A stretch of DNA of 64,000 bases from contig NZ_CP114288.1 in NCBI RefSeq assembly GCF_027111335.1, forward strand, positions 310,001 through 374,000. Direction: 5' to 3'. How positions within the stretch are numbered: the first letter of the stretch is position 1; every line of letters starts with the position of its first letter. Positions 19,201-34,200 of this stretch are shown piece by piece. The DNA is from Flavobacterium aquiphilum (lineage in GTDB: Bacteria > Bacteroidota > Bacteroidia > Flavobacteriales > Flavobacteriaceae). The position numbers were made by a program, and so were the translations under genes. Under the pieces are notes generated by a model that saw only the letters and a program-made list of their open reading frames with translations, was not told where the DNA came from and did not search any database.

Positions 19201-22200
19201 ACATTACTTGCCCCTCGTTGAACCGATATTCCGTTTTTAAAGAACTCGTAAATTGAATATGGTCCCGTACCACCAGTTACTCCGTTTACTGTTATCGTAG
19301 CAAAGTTCATCGCGTTTCCAGATGTACAACCGAATGGAGCTACTGCTGGATTTGGCACGGTGATGATAAACGGTTCTTTTACTTCAATTGAAGAGGTAGT
19401 CGCTTGGCAACCTTTTGACGAAATAATTGTTACAACATAATTTCCTGCCTGCAAATTATCAAAAACATTAGAATCCTGTAGTGGTCTTGATACAGCCACA
19501 CTATTTACCGTAGTTCCTGCCAAACTGAATTTGTAAGGGGGATTATTATTAACCGTCAAAGTTGAAGAAGCCAAGGAAATGGATATCGAACCATCACTTC
19601 CTCCTTTACAACTTACGTCTGTTTTATTCGAACTGAAGTCAATTGTTGTATTTGGAGTTTCAATAAGAACAGCAACAGATTTTGTACAATTTGTCACCAT
19701 GTCTTTCACATAGAATGTATAAGAAGCAGGTGCCAAGCCATTAAATATATTTGATGAACCATAAGTCACATCATCCTTACTGTACTGATAATTGGCTGGT
19801 ATTGAACCTCCAGATGCGGTCAAAGTTACCACACCATCTGCATTTAAACAAGTTGGTACTGTTGCTATGTCGGCTCGCAATTGCAACGGTGCCAAAATAG
19901 TGACTGCTGTTGAAGTAGCTTTACACATATTTGCATCGCGAACTGTTACAGTGTAATTGCCACTAGAATTAACATTGAAAGAATTTGCTGTTTGGAAACT
20001 ATTTCCATCAAGACTGTATTCTAATGTACCGACACCTGTTCCAACTACATTAATAGTATATCCAGCAGGATCGGCACATTGGCTAGCTACTGAAGCTGTA
20101 ACTGTTGGCATAGGATCTTGCGAAATATTCACTGTAACATGATCAAAACAGCCATTCGCATCTTTTACATACACATCATAAGCATCAAACAATGGAGCCG
20201 CCTTAGTGGTTGCAATTGTTATTGTATTAGATGATCCATAAACTGGTGTTCCTCCAGCCGCAACAAATGCATATGTATTTCCTCCAGATACACCTCCAAC
20301 AATTGTTGTTTCATCAATTGTAAGTACCGCTCCGATAGTATTGCAATTCTGATTTTTAACGCTTACTTTAAGTCCGCTTAAGTCTAAAACTGCAGGCTCT
20401 GTAATAATTACGTTAGCAGATGACACTGTACATCTAGGATAAGCCCCTTGAGTAACCACGACAGTGTAATCAGTACCAGCCTTCAATACCGAAGGAAGCA
20501 CTAAAGAACTTGTAACACTACTGTCTCCAGAACCGGTAATAGCCGGCACAAGTGGAACTCCTCCTTTTAGAATCTCATAATTGTAGGGGCCAGCATAGTC
20601 AGTAATGTTAATCTCAATTGCACCTGTTGCATTGCCATTACAATCAACATTTGCAGCAGCGCTAGCAAATACCTTCATTTTATTGAACAACGGAATATAA
20701 TAAGCATTTGACAAAATGTTACAACCCGTCACATTATCCGTTATTCTAAACTGATAATTACTGCCAGCCGCTAAAGCAGAATAATTAAATGACGCACCCG
20801 CAGATGGCGTTAAAACTGTAAAGGCAGCTCCGTCAATTGAAACTTCATATTTAAAGTCACTCGGTATCGAACCGCCAACAACATCAATTTTAATCGACTC
20901 GGCACCATTGGCACAATCAATTTTTGTGACTTGGCTTGCCGTAGCAGACACTAATTTTGGCAATGGATCAATTGGTGCAGGTAATGTTGTTGATTGAACA
21001 CATCCATTAGAATCTTTTACCCAATAAGTAGGATTTTGAATACTTCCGTTGTCAACCAAATCAAATGCGTATTTATTGTTCGCAGTCGGCAAACTATTAC
21101 TAGTGAAATAATTAACCCCATCCTTACTGAAAGTGTATGGGCCGGTACCGCCTCCACCTACAACAGTAACAACTGTTTTGGTCGGATCAACCGCACAACT
21201 GAATGCAGGAGCCGAAGCTGAAGCCGTTACAACTGTTGGATTAGCAATAACCACACCTGTCACGGTAGCCATACATCCCCTGCCTGAAGTGACAACAACA
21301 TCATAAGTACCGGCAGACAATCCTGTGAAAACATTCGATGATTGTGGACCACGGACTGCACTTCCCGACAAGGCATACGTATAATCAGGATTATCATTAA
21401 CCGCTCTCAAATTAACGGTAATTGTTCCATTGTTGTCTGTACCCTGAGGAGTATTACAATCAACCGGTGTTGTAACGATGTCCGCTAGAATTACATCCAC
21501 AGGTGTCGGAGGTGTCATTAACACTGGTGGAGTGGTCACAAACACACATCCCTTACTGTCCGTGATTTCGAAAACATAGCTCACAGGCACTCCTGAAACC
21601 GGCACACTGAAATCCGTATCCGAAGGATTCGTAAATCCAGTTGAAATAGCCGAGAAAGTGACACCATTATCGGTAGAAACTTTATAACTATATGGACCAT
21701 AACCACCCGTTGCGCTTATTTTGATGATACCATTTGGAGAACCTGTACAATCAATATCTTTCCTAGAGACTGCCGTAGCAAAAAGCTGCGGTTTAATAAC
21801 TTCGTTTACAGGCACCATAGATGGACATCCGTAAGCATCCTTAACCACTATATCATAACTACCCGGTGCCAAATTACTGAACGTGTAAGTATCATTTGGC
21901 AACGGCAAACTATTGCTTGGAACAAACGTTTGACCATTATCAATACTGAAAAGATAAGGGGCAACTCCTGATGAAGCCTGTACAACCAAAGTCGCCTTAT
22001 TGCTGTCATCATAACAATAGTCAGACGCCAAAACAGTAACCGTAGGATTAGCCGGAGTCGTCAGCGTAAACGTATCTGTTACGGTACAACCATTCGCATC
22101 GGTAACCGATGTTGTGTAAACACCTGATGTATCCGATAAATTGCCAAAATAGTTATTGCTTTGTGTAATGACAGTTCCCGTTGGAGTAGTAAGCGTATAG

Positions 22201-25200
22201 GTATAACCGCCCCAACCGTCTTTTGCGTTAATCGCTACTGCTCCCTTAATCGTACAACCCAATGGAGTGACATCATTAGAAATGGTTAATGCTAATGCAG
22301 GCTCAGTAATCACAACCACGTTTGAAGTTGTAGAACAACTTGGGAAAGCCGTTTCTATCACTTTTACGGTATAAGCAGTTCCTGCACCGAATCCAAATGG
22401 AATTACAAATGGATTGGAAGTCGCAGTATCTACATTTAATCCCGAGGTAACCAATGTACCGCCATCATACACTTCATAATTGTAAGTTCCGGAATAACCC
22501 GTTACATTAATTTCAATCGCACCATTGGTAGCAGATTTACATTTAACATCAGCATACGGAGTTGCAACAACATTGATTTTATTAAATAATGGAACATCGT
22601 AGGTTTCTGAAGTCAAATCACAACTAGTATTATTGTCAAACACTTTAAAAGCATAATAATGACCGGCTGTTGGAGCATTATAGGTAAAGGAATTAGCCAC
22701 AACTGTAGTTAAACCTCCAATGGCAACACCATCTTGATACACTTGATATGTAAATGGATTCGGAGTGTTGCTGCCTCCAGAAATCACCACATTCATTGCT
22801 TGCTGATTGTTTATGCAATCCATTGCTAGACCATTTGTGGCTATAACAGAAGTCAATTTAGGCAACGGACTAATTGGCGCCAATGTTGTTGATTGAACAC
22901 ATCCATTAGAATCTTTTACCCAATAGGTAGGATTTTGAGTACTTGCATTGTCAACTAAATCAAATGCATATTTATTGTCCGCAGTTGGCGAACTATTACT
23001 AGTGAAATAATTAACCCCATCCTTACTGAAAGTGTATGGGCCGGTACCGCCTCCACCTACAACAGTAACGACTGTTTTGGTCGGGTCAACCGCACAACTG
23101 AATGCAGGAGCCGAAGCTGAAGCCGTTACAACTGTTGGATTAGCAATAACCACACCTGTCACGGTAGCCATACATCCCCTGCCTGAAGTGACAACAACAT
23201 CATAAGTACCGGCAGACAATCCTGTGAAAACATTCGATGATTGTGGACCACGGACTGCACTTCCCGACAAGGCATACGTATAATCAGGATTATCATTAAC
23301 CGCTCTCAAATTAACGGTAATTGTTCCATTGTTGTCTGTACCCTGAGGAGTATTACAATCAACCGGTGTTGTAACGATGTCCGCTAGAATTACATCCACA
23401 GGTGTCGGAGGTGTCATTAACACTGGTGGAGTGGTCACAAACACACATCCCTTACTGTCCGTGATTTCGAAAACATAGCTCACAGGCACTCCTGAAACCG
23501 GCACACTGAAATCCGTATCCGAAGGATTCGTAAATCCAGTTGAAATAGCCGAGAAAGTGACACCATTATCGGTAGAAACTTTATAACTATATGGACCATA
23601 ACCACCCGTTGCGCTTATTTTGATGATACCATTTGGAGAACCTGTACAATCAATATCTTTCCTAGAGACTGCCGTAGCAAAAAGCTGCGGTTTAATAACT
23701 TCGTTTACAGGCACCATAGATGGACATCCGTAAGCATCCTTAACCACTATATCATAACTACCTGGTGCCAAATTACTGAACGTGTAAGTATCATTTGGCA
23801 ACGGCAAACTATTGCTTGGAACAAACGTTTGACCATTATCAATACTGAAAAGATAAGGGGCAACTCCTAATGAAGCCTGTACAACCAAAGTCGCCTTATT
23901 GCTGTCATCATAACAATAGTCAGACGCCAAAACAGTAACCGTAGGATTAGCCGGAGTCGTCAGCGTAAACGTATCTGTTACGGTACAACCATTCGCATCG
24001 GTAACCGATGTTGTGTAAACACCTGATGTATCCGATAAATTGCCAAAATAGTTATTGCTTTGTGTAATGAAAGTTCCCGTTGGAGTAGTAAGCGTATAGA
24101 TATAACCGCCCCAACCGTCTTTTGCGTTAATCGCTACTGCTCCCTTAATCGTACAACCCAATGGAGTGACATCATTAGTGCTGCTCAATGGAATACTAGG
24201 ATTACTAATAATTACCGTTTTTTCTGAATAACATCCCGTGGCGTCATCGGTAACCCTTACCAAATAAGTATTTGCGACCAAACTTGTCAAACTGATTGTT
24301 GGAGACATATTGCTGTTAGGCGCAACTAACGCAAATGCAACACCATTAACCGTGCAACTATAAGTACCGACACCCGTCCCGAAACCAGTCACGGCAAAAG
24401 TTGCTGTTCCGGTAGCCGATGCATCACAAATTACGTCCGTTTGGGAAGTAACCTGAAGATCGATTTTAGTGACATCGTTTACTCTGTAACTAACCTGATC
24501 CACACATCCATTATCATCCGTAACCCTGAAAACATAATCACCAGGGATTAAACCAATAAACAAAGGATCATTTCCATTATTGACAGTCATTGGCGAAGGC
24601 GCAATCGTTTCGTAAGTCAATGTTCCCACGCCATGAGTACTAACCACTCTTACATCACTGTTTGGTGCTAAACAAGTAACTGTAGTTTGGGAAAATGCTA
24701 GCAAATTGAAAACCGGCGGATCCAACTTATCTATAGTAACCGTACTTGAAACCTCACAATCATTGGCATCCTTAACTTTATACGGAATTGTTTGCGTTGT
24801 TCCATTATCTTCTACGGTGAATACATTTCCGGAATCATAAGCACTTCCGTTAAAACTATATTGGTAAGAACCACTTCCTGATCCGGCAGTAACATTCAGG
24901 GTCACCGTAGCCGCTTGAGGCAGATTACCTGTACCACATTTCAATTTTACGACTGTTGGAGCATCAACAGCCAAAGCCAAAAGTGGCTCACCCACTGTAA
25001 TTGGCGCACTAGCATACTCACATAAATTTGTTTTGCTTCTGACAGTAACAATATATGTTGTGCTAGCTTTCAGCGAATCAAATTGATTTGAATCCTGATA
25101 AACACGAGTTACCGTTCCATCAATATCTGTTCCGTCCAATCTATATTCAAATGGTCCTTCGCCAGAAGTTACGTTAACAGAAATACTACCGGTAGCATCT

Positions 25201-28200
25201 CCTTTACATTTAACATCAACAACAGCAGTAGTAAATACAGTTGGGACTTTAGAATCAACATCAATTTTTTCGGTAACACTACAGGTACCGTCCGTAATTA
25301 CAAAAGTATAGGTATCTGATGTAGCCGCCTTATAATCAAAAGTACTGCCTACAATTGGCACACTTGCACCGAAAGCACCACTTCCGATTTTCACTGTATA
25401 AGAATACGTGCCGCTGCCAAAACCTCCTGCAACAACACCGTGAACTATGGCTTCGGGCGATACAGTACAATCCAATTGTTTCATAACATTAAGACCTGTC
25501 GTTATTTCATCCCTAATCACATAAGGAGTTGAAGCAACACATCCATTTCCGTCTTTGATTGCCAAAGTATAAGACCCCGGACTACTAATTCTAAAGTTAG
25601 AATCTGCTTGGAAACTGCCATTAATACTATAGGTAGGTGTGCCAATAGTTGATGCGCTGAAAGTAGATAAATCCAAATCAATATTCATACCCGCAACAAA
25701 ACACGGTGGTGTTTGAGGTGTAATTGTTGGCGGAGTATCATCAACCAATGATACAAATGCTGCTTGTATACAGCCGTATGCATCTTTTGCATAAACGATA
25801 TAATCCCCTTGACCTTTAAAGAAAGTATTTGAAGTCATTGCGGGAGTAAATGTTGCAGAAAAAACAGGGTCAGTTGTCACTTTGTCCGTAGCATCAATTA
25901 CACCTGGTGTTCCAGCATCTGCAAAAATTTGATACAGATAAGGGTTGGCAATAGTTGCTGTACCGTCCTTAGCGATAGCTGTAATAATTCCAGCATTAGC
26001 AACACAAGTATTCGAATTTTTAGTAACCGATGCGGAAACTGATAATGGAATTGATGATTCTGTAATACTAAATGGTGCTGTAGTAATTGAACATCCACTA
26101 TTAGCCCCAGAAGTCTCTGTAATCAAAACATAATAAGTACCATAAGGCAATCCCGAATATAAAGGCTTACCTCCAAAATTTGAAATTGTCAATGTAGAAT
26201 TTGCATTAACAACACCATTGTCAACAATGCCTGTTGTTAATAACGTTGCCGAATTAAATATTTCATATTTTACATTTGTATTTACTCCATAAGTGCTTTT
26301 AATATTTAAATTGACAGAACCATCTGCCGAACCTTTACATGTTATAGGCACAGCTGTTGCAGTTGAAGTTAAACTAGACCCAGATGGTACAGTACTAATA
26401 AATGTTTTGAAATAATAACATTTTGTGTTATCATCGTAAACTATAAAAGTATAAGTAACCCCAGGAATTAAATTCGGTATGGTAGTCTTTAAGCTATTTG
26501 GAGCGTCCTCTGGATACCATGCAGGATCCCCTACGGTATAAGTAATTCCTGGTTTATAAATGGCAAAGAAAAAACCTAAAGGTCCCGCCAACGAAGCTTG
26601 AACTTTAACTTCAGCTGAACCCAAAGCACCACATGCAGGGGTAGAAGGAGTAACAACCAAATCTAAATAAGTAGGAGGTGAAGCAATTTTTATGTCTTGT
26701 TGAATCCAACTACATCCATTAGCGTCAATAACTGTTAATTGATAGTTTCCAAAATCTATTAAAGTAAATGTTTCAGCTGTTGTACCATCCGAAGTAACTA
26801 TTGGAGATATGTAACCTGTATCATTGGATACTTGATACGTATAGTTTCCTGTTCCTCCAGTAACAGAATTTACAACAATTGAACCCTTAGAAATTCCACT
26901 TCCTGAAACACATGTAATATTATTAGGTGTAAATGAAACATTTATTGGATTCGGCTCTTTAATTTCAATGCGTTCAGTGTCGAAGCATCCTTTGGCATCA
27001 GTAACAGTAACTTCATAAAATCCGGCTGGTAAACCTGAAGTTTGAGTACCAAAATCTTTAACGGCTGGACTAGTATATGTTCCATCGGCATATTGCTTAA
27101 CATTAAACACAAATGGCCCCTGACCCTTAGTGTTATCGATAGTAATACTGATGCTTGCAGTAGCATCTCCATTACATTTAATTTCTTTTCCTAATGGAAT
27201 TGTTACACTCAAAATCACAGGATCTACTTTAGCCGTAACTTTAATTGGTCCAGTAGTAGCTACACTACATCCATTGGCATCTGTAATTTTAAAAATATAA
27301 TTATCCTGAGTAAGCGGACTGATTGGAGCAGGTGCAGGCAAAACAGGTCCGAGGAAAGAAGTAAAGCTACCGCCATTTAAACTATACTCATATGCAAAAG
27401 GCGCTTTTCCGCCTCCAGGAGTCAGTGTAATTTGAGCATCATTAGTAAATGGAGCAACTGAAGTACAAGTAATATCCTTATCAAGAATGGCGTTTAAAGT
27501 TAATTTAGGATCCACATGAACTAAATTACTTGGAGCAGTACAGCCATTTCCGTCTTTTATGGTAATGGTATAATCACCAGCCGTGGTTATATTAAAAACA
27601 TTGGTACCAACAAAGGATCCACCATTTAAACTGTAGGTTGGCGTACCAAATACAGTGCCTCCTGGCGTTGCCGTAATAGTATATCCAGTCCCTAAACATC
27701 CTGTCCCAGCTGCTAAAACTGTAGGGGCAGAGTCACTTTGTACTGATACAGTTCCCATTGGAGCTGGACAACCATTTTTATCTTTTACATATACATCATA
27801 ATCCAAACCATCAGCTGTGGTGTTTTTTGTAAATACATTAGTACTTACATAGTCACCTGCCACAACAGGAACTAAATGCTTAACAACGGCATACGACAAT
27901 GGAGTTGTACCTCCAGAAGCCGTAACGGTAATCGTCGAAATGGTTTTAGAACAATATACTTTGGTAGCATTGATACCTGTTATGGTAACAGCAGTAGGTT
28001 CGGAAACTGGCACACTAGCTGTTACAGTACAAGCTGTTGGACTGTTTACTTCAAGTGTATAGGTTTCGGTTGGCAAGCCAATATAATCCAAAATAAAACC
28101 TGAACCTGAAGGGGTAGTAGTCAGTCCTGAACTAATTATTGTTCCCAAACTATTTTTTAAGACTACAGAATAACCTGTTGTATCTCCACCGATAGTAAAT

Positions 28201-31200
28201 CTAATTTTTCCATCGTTCCCTCCGTTACAGGTAACATTGGCAACTAATGAGCCACTTACTGTAATTGGCTTTACAGCATCTATCTTATAGGTATCAGTTA
28301 CTGAACAACCATTGGCATCCGTAACTTTTACGGTATAGGTATCTGGCAGTAATGCATTGAAAGTATGCGATGTTGATGAAATACCTGTAACTACAGTTAT
28401 AGCTGCAGCTGGAGCTGTAATTTCATACTTATAAGGCGCTACACCACCTGTAACTGTAACGGTTAATCCCGTAGTTGTCGCGCTACATGTAATAGCATTG
28501 CTCTTACTGAAACTAAGTGATAGCGCTGTTAAAGGATCAATAGTTACCCCTCCTACTACCGGAATGATACAGCCATTGGCATCCTTAACATCAATTGTTA
28601 CAGTCGATGCCGTATTAATGCTAAAAGTCTTTGAACTTACATACGGCGCACCATTATAACTGTATCTGTACAAATCTGGTGCCGCAAATGGCGTACCGTT
28701 TGAAGCATTAACGGTAATAAGTGCAGCCTGTTGTACATTGCTGGTATTACAGGTTAAATTAGTTGCCGATGCCGATGCCGTAATTTTTGAAGGTTCGGTC
28801 AACGTAACTTTTCCAGTGGTAAAAGTACAGCTTTTGGCATCGGTTACCCTAAAGTAATAATCTCCGGCAGTTGCATTAGAATAAAGGTTTGAAGCCATTG
28901 AGACAAACGTGATTCCGTCTGTAGAAGACTCATACGTATAAGGTGCCAATCCTAAACTGGCATTAATTAAAACAGAACCGTTATTTCCACCAAAACAAGT
29001 TGGATTCGTTGGGTTGGTAGTGACCGTTGGGGACACTCTAGCGTTTATATTCTGAGTTACTTCTGTAATACAACCCTTGCTGTCAGTAATTTCAAACGTA
29101 TAGGTTGCTGCAGCAGCTCCGGTGGTGGTCGTATAATTGAAAGTGGTAGCACCTCCTAAACTCAATGGCGATCCGCTATAACCACCTCCATTGATGTTAA
29201 CCCTGTATGAATAGCCCGGATAACCATTTGAAATAGTAACCTTAATTATGGCATTTGGCGAAGACGTACAATCTAAATTTTTTGTAATACTAGCACTCGC
29301 CGATACCTGATTGGCGATTGTTTCTGAAGCCAAAGGAAGAATACATCCCGTAGTGATATCTTTTACGCGTATTACATAATTTCCGGGAGTCAAATTGGCA
29401 AAGGTTCCCGTAGTTTGAAAAGTTCCGTTATTGATGTTGTAAAGGTAATTTGGATTCGCATTAGGGCTAACAACCAATGTTGCCTTATCGGTACTGTCAT
29501 AGCAGTAATCAGAAATCGGGTCAATACTAGCAACAATAGCCACTAACGGTGCAACTGTAAATGGTATAGAAACCGTACAACCGTTCAAATCCGTTACACT
29601 CGCCGTATAATCCCCGGCGGCAAGATTTGTAAAAGTCTTACTGGATTGTGTAACTGCTGCCACTACTGGATTTGTTCCCGTAACGGTATAACTGTTGCTT
29701 CCCCAACCTCCCGTAGTATTAATCACTATTGAGGCATTTGCCGAACAGGTAATAGGAGTAATTGTTGGTGCTGTTATTCCTAAAGCTGACGATGGTCCCG
29801 AAACGGTAACCGAAGTCGATGCTGTACAGTTTGTGGTTGGATTCGTAACGACAATCGTATGGCTTGAGGCATTTAGATTTGAAACCACAATATCAAAAGT
29901 GCTTCCTGTAACTGGCGTAGTTCCCGCAGTGGCAGGTAAAGCCCCATCTATTGTATAAGAATATGGCGCGCCATTGCCAAATCCGGAAACAGTGTAAGTC
30001 ACTTTACCATTATTGTCCCCAAAACATTTTACGTTATTGTTTAATACACCATTCACACTTAAATTTGGCAATGCAATAATCTCATAAGATTCCGAATACT
30101 TACACCCTTTGGCATCCGTAACCTCAAAAGTATAAGTCCCCGGAGATAAATTATCGATTCCAGTTAGTGTCACAACTGCTCCTGCTGGAAGGGACGGCAA
30201 AATGGTATAGCTGTAAGGGGTATTCCCTGCAGCCGGAGTCGTTGTTATGGTAACATTACTTTTATTGGTAGGACAGCTTAATGCCGACGGACTGAATGCC
30301 AAGTCCGTTGGCGGATTCAATGCCACAATAGACATTGCCGGCGTTGTGAACGAACATCCGTTACTGTCGCTAATGGTTACCGTATAAGATCCAACAACAC
30401 TAATATTATTGAAGGTTTTGGAACTTTGGGCACCAGTTACGGCCACACCTCCCCTGTTTAATGTGTACATGTAAACACCATTTCCGCCTGTCACGGTCGC
30501 CCCTACAGTTATCGTTGCAGGGCTGGTACAGGTATAAGGTGTGGTTATCGAGGCTGTACCGCTTACGGTTGCCGGTGCAGTCAAGGTAACTTTTCCAGTG
30601 GTAAAAGTACAGCTATTGGCATCGGTAACCCTAAACCAATAATCTCCTGCCGCAGCATTTGAGTAAAGGTTTGAAGCCATTGGAACAAACGTGATTCCGT
30701 CTGTAGAAGACTCATACGTATAAGGTGCCAAGCCTAAACTGGCATTTACCAAAACAGAACCATTACTGTTTCCAAAACAAGTTGGATTCGTTGGGTTAGT
30801 AGTGGCCGTTGGGGACACTATGGCGTTTATCGATTGTGTAATTATCGTAACACATCCTTTGGCGTCGGTAATTTCAAAAGAATAAGTCGCCGCACCAGGA
30901 CCATGTGTTGTGGTATAGTTAAAAGTAGTCACACCTGCGCCTAGTGGAGTTTTGACTCCAGTAAAAGTACCGTCGGTACTCACTCGGTATGAATAATCCG
31001 GATAACCGTTTGCTACGGTAACCTTAATTATGGCATTTGGCGAAGACGTACAGTCTAAGTTTTTGGTAATAGCTGTGCCAGCCGAAACTTGACTAGCAAT
31101 TGTTTCTGACGCTAATGGAAGAATACATCCTGTTGTTATATCTTTTACACGTATTACATAAGCTCCAGGAGTTAAATTAGCAAATGTTCCTGTTGATTGA

Positions 31201-34200
31201 AAAGTTCCGTTATTTATATTATAAACATAATTTGGATTTGCATTTGGAGTAACAATTAATGTTGCTTTATCCGTACTGTCATAACAGTAATCAGAACTTG
31301 GATCAATACTGGCCACAGGGTTAACTTTATTGGCTATCGTAAAGTTTTGAGTAACGGAACAACCATTCATATCGGTTACAGTAGCTGTATAATTTCCTGG
31401 TGCAGAAATTGTAAAAGAATTTGTGGATTGAGTAACCGGGGCCACAACTGGAGCAGTTCCAGTAACTGTATAAGTATTGCTTCCCCATCCCCCTACTGTG
31501 TTAATGGTAACCGTTGCATTGGACAAACATGTGATAGGCGTTGTGCCTATTGAATCAATTTTTAATTCTGTAGGCGGAGCTAGAACAGAAACCTTTGCGG
31601 TTCTGACGCAACCAGTCTTTTTGTCTGTAACACTAATGGTATAATCTCCCGCCGCTAAATTAGTAAGCGTAATTGTTGGATTACTGACAAATCCGGAAGA
31701 TGCACCATTATTTATGGTATAAGAATAAGTTGTGGCAAATCCGGAAACAGAAAATTCTACGGAACCAGTAGCTGTTCCAAAACATTTCACATTATTGAGT
31801 ACACTTCCGCTTACCACTATCGGAGGTTCAGGTGCCAGTTCATATACCTCTTGGTACTTACAGTTGTTTTTATCAGTCACTTCAAAAGTATAAACACCTG
31901 CTGGTACACCTGAATATTGTCCATCCGGATGATCTTGGGTTAAATAATTATACAAGGGTGAACCAACTGCAATAGACGCTGGCAGAGCAATAATTTGAAA
32001 TCTTATTGGAGGTTGACCACCTCCCGAAGATGGTAAATTGACATTGAATGCCGAAGTATTAGTATCGCAATCAAAACTCTTATAAGTAAACGTTAAATCT
32101 GTTGGTCCGTTTAAAGCCGAAATAGTTAATGATGGTGTAGCCGTAGCAGGACAACCATTTGCATCAGTGATTGCAACCGTATAATTTCCAACAACACTGA
32201 TACCACTGAATACTCCCGAGGTATTTGAAGAAACTACTGTAGCTCCTCTATTCAAAGTATAATTGTAAGGACCTTTTCCACCCGAAATACTTGTTACAGA
32301 AATAACTGCGGGACCATCACAAGTATAAGGCGTCGTTATCGCAGCTGTAGCGCTTATAGTCGATGGAGCTGCTAAAGTAACGTCTATGCTTTTAATACAC
32401 TTATTACTGTCTTGTACGTAATAAGTGTATTTAATCCCGGCACTCAGTCCGGTAAATAATGATGTATTATCATACATAACACCATCTTTGCTATAAGTAA
32501 ACCCACCAGATCCTCCACTTGGATTTAACTGAATACTTCCATCCGAGCCACCATTACATTTTGGACTTATATTTGTGCTTCCTAAAGTGATAGGAACTAA
32601 TGGATCTATTTTTTGGCTACTCGTTGCCAAACAATTATTGGCATCCTTAACCTGAAAACCATAAGTACCGGCAACCGCATTCGAATATGTAAAAGTATTC
32701 CCATTTCCAACCGGTTGAACCAAAGTCCCTCCAGTTCCTGAAACTAGCGTTACAACAAATGGTGCTTTCCCTCCAGAAATCGTACCAGTAATCACTGCCT
32801 GATTTGAAGGAGCAGCATCACAGTCCAATCCGGTTGTAACAGGAGTAGCAACAGTTAACTCATCATTAATAACCTGACTTATTGTATTTGCTTTACAACC
32901 ATTGGCATCATAAACATCGAAAGCATAAGTGCCCGGAGCTGTTGCTGTATAAGTGAAAGTTGGCCCTGCAAAAGTAGGGCTTACTGCACTTGGTGTTCCT
33001 CCATTAAAAGTTGTTGTATAAGTATAAGGTGCTAATCCACCCGTCACTTTTACAACAAGCTTGGCCGGATCTGCGGTAGTATAGCAATAATCTGTTGTGG
33101 TGTCCAAAGTTGCAGTTGGTGCAGTTGGTGCAGTTACACTTACAGCCACACCAGTACCTGATCCCGTACATAAATTAGCATCACGCACAAAAACTTTATA
33201 ATTTCCTGAAGCTACATTTGTAAATATGCCGCTAGCTTGAAAGCCTGTAATAACAGTTGTTCCATCTGATGCACGCAATTCAAATTCATAACCAGGTGTG
33301 CCTCCGCTCCCAATCGCTGTAATAGTAGCACCAGTAGTACATGTTGGCAATGTTGTAACCGAAGCAGTAACAGTTACTGCTGTTGGAGATGTAATAACTT
33401 GTTTTAAAAGGTATGAACAAATCCCAGTCGCATCATTCTGAACCACAATGGTATGTGAACCTACTCCAATTCCGGTTAATACAAATGGTGAAACTGTAGT
33501 TGTTTGAAATGTACCTCCGTCAATATTGTACTGGTAACCTGTTGTTGTATTAAAGTTTTCGGCTGCTATTGTAATAGTACCATCATTACCTCCGTTACAT
33601 TTAGGATTACTAAATGATGGTAACGAAGCTTTGAATGCTTTACTTCCATCAATTATTACTGGGAATTCTCTTTCGTTCCCACACGATTTTGGGATTTGAT
33701 ATACCTGAATGTCGTCTATTGCCAAATCATTACCGGTCACGACTTGACTATTGGATATAATTTGAAAATCTAATGAAGTATTATCTCCAGGATTTAGAGT
33801 TAAAACACTTCCTGTTAAATCGGTACTGAAATGCCATTTTTCATCTCTAGGAATATCAGGCATCGCTTGGGATGCGATCACTGTTCCATTTTTTACTAAC
33901 TGTACCCTTAATTGAGGTGATGGCAAATTATTACTCGCTTTCAACAAGTTAGCCATATACAATGACACATTAATACTCTGATTTGGAATCACATCATTAA
34001 TCGGCTTACTGTATAAAACAGCACCTATCGGAATTGTAGCTCCAATATTTACCGCCAAGAAACGCCCATCGGTGATACTTGGAGTATTATTTAAAACAGC
34101 TGTATGGTCTTTTGGTAGCCACCAATTAAAATCATTAAAATGGTCTGGAAGTAATGCTTTTGTAACTACATAATCGCCATCATTCATCAACCAAGGATGC

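Noticed and set aside
20985..31552. Could the spaced repeats be a CRISPR array?
   Set aside because: Repeat units are hundreds of bases, in frame, and coding; there is no short repeat with unique equal spacers.
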